Below are positions 7,180-7,549 of a stretch of DNA of 7,549 nucleotides, piece after piece. The notes under the pieces are model-generated. The model worked only from the letters and a program-made list of their open reading frames with translations, searched no databases and was not told where the DNA came from. A program made the position numbers and the translations under genes. The stretch is from Thermocladium sp. UBA166 (GTDB lineage Archaea; Thermoproteota; Thermoprotei; Thermoproteales; Thermocladiaceae). Each line of letters starts with the position of its first letter. Position 1 is the first letter of the stretch. The stretch lies in contig DAHE01000046.1 of NCBI GenBank assembly GCA_002508315.1, positions 5,616 to 13,164 on the forward strand. The letters run 5' to 3'.

Positions 7180-7515
7180 TACCCTTTTCCATTAGGGGTC
7201 CATCCCAGTCCTTGCGGGATCTTTCGTCTACTCAACCTCCGATAGGTTTAAACAAAACGGATGAGACCTCACCCCATCCCATAGACGGCCCCATATTATA
7301 GCTTATTGGTCACGCAGTGGATAAACTCCTGGCATTATTAGCATTATCATACCTGTCTGGCTCCACGCATCCTGAGCGACGTACAACGTTACGCTTAGAA
7401 AATAGTAGACACACGATTAATACGGGAATTCGTGCCTTCCCTATATATGCGTTGAGTTGATTGAATAATGCCTATCCACCGGAGACTTTTATTATTAAGG
7501 CGGAACTTAATAACC
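7180..7515. other. Intergenic region, mostly non-coding
   Basis: About 336 bp between the zincin-like gene and the mobile-element end. An ATCCC/GGGAT stem with a 9-nt loop (7202-7220), followed by CTTTCGTCT, could aid termination; ATCCCAGT also occurs at 7170-7177, overlapping the gene end. TATA-like patches are GGTTTAAAC (7246-7254), ATATTATA (7293-7300) and CTATATAT (7441-7448). A 47-codon frame starting with GTG (7317-7460) has a hydrophobic beginning (DKLLALLALSYLSG) and a TATA-like patch about 20 nt upstream, but nothing else supports it. A second frame from ATG 7468 runs through the mobile-element hairpin and off the edge, and is probably spurious. Confidence 0.4.
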
Positions 7516-7549
7516 GACCTCCTCCCCGCCCTAAAGGGTGAGGTTTGTC
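7516..7549 (-). mobile_element. Right end / omega-RNA 3' hairpin of an IS200/IS605 TnpB-type element
   Basis: Read on the minus strand, the last bases form a hairpin: CCTC-A-CCC, loop TTTA, then GGG-C-GGGG, an 8-bp stem with one A-C mismatch and one G-U pair, followed by AGGAGGTC. This layout, CCC-TTTA-GGG and then a G-rich tail, resembles the right end of IS200/IS605 elements such as ISDra2, where the same segment is the 3' end of the omega-RNA that guides TnpB. If so, the element's body and tnpB (minus strand) lie beyond 7549, the element ends near 7516, and the flank at about 7500-7515 is the guide. The gene itself is not visible, so this could also be a solo remnant. Confidence 0.55.

Noticed and set aside
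7468..7549. Plus-strand ORF from ATG 7468 with TATA-like CTATATAT about 24 nt upstream
   Set aside because: Its sequence (DLLPALKGEV) is the readthrough of the mobile-element hairpin on the opposite strand, a known source of spurious small ORFs.

Overview
The window looks like a piece of a hyperthermophilic crenarchaeal chromosome, probably Thermoproteia (Thermoproteales-like, though the genus cannot be read from sequence alone). The evidence is the archaeal TATA boxes (TTTTAAA-type) about 23-30 nt before start codons with no room for a 5' leader, AGG/ATA-rich codon use, TTG and GTG starts, tight overlapping genes, and the families present.

The core (about 409-5574, minus strand) is a five-gene molybdenum hydroxylase operon read right to left: the large Mo-cofactor subunit (coxL-like), the FAD subunit (coxM-like), the [2Fe-2S] subunit (coxS-like), an XdhC/CoxI-type maturation factor, and a MocA-like molybdopterin cytidylyltransferase. 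Three of the four junctions overlap (TGATG, ATGA, TTGA), so the genes are almost certainly co-transcribed and translationally coupled from one TATA box near 5570. The first three make an L-M-S enzyme of the xanthine oxidase family, and the last two make and insert its cofactor. The large subunit lacks the Cys-containing active-site loop of true aerobic CO dehydrogenase. An aldehyde oxidoreductase role, such as glyceraldehyde oxidation in the non-phosphorylative Entner-Doudoroff pathway, is the better guess.

Upstream of the operon, a DUF72 (YecE-like) gene (5684-6481, minus) and a small unknown gene (6655-7179, plus) diverge from a 173-bp region holding a TATA box for each. The small protein resembles a zinc-metalloprotease fold whose HExxH motif has lost its Glu (HLYSH).

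The left edge (1-408) holds a GC-rich, hairpin-rich stretch preceded by a TATA-like box, possibly a structured RNA or long leader, and then a short open frame that runs off the window. The right edge (7180-7549) is mostly non-coding. It ends in a hairpin resembling the right end / omega-RNA 3' end of an IS200/IS605-type (TnpB) element, whose tnpB would lie beyond the window.
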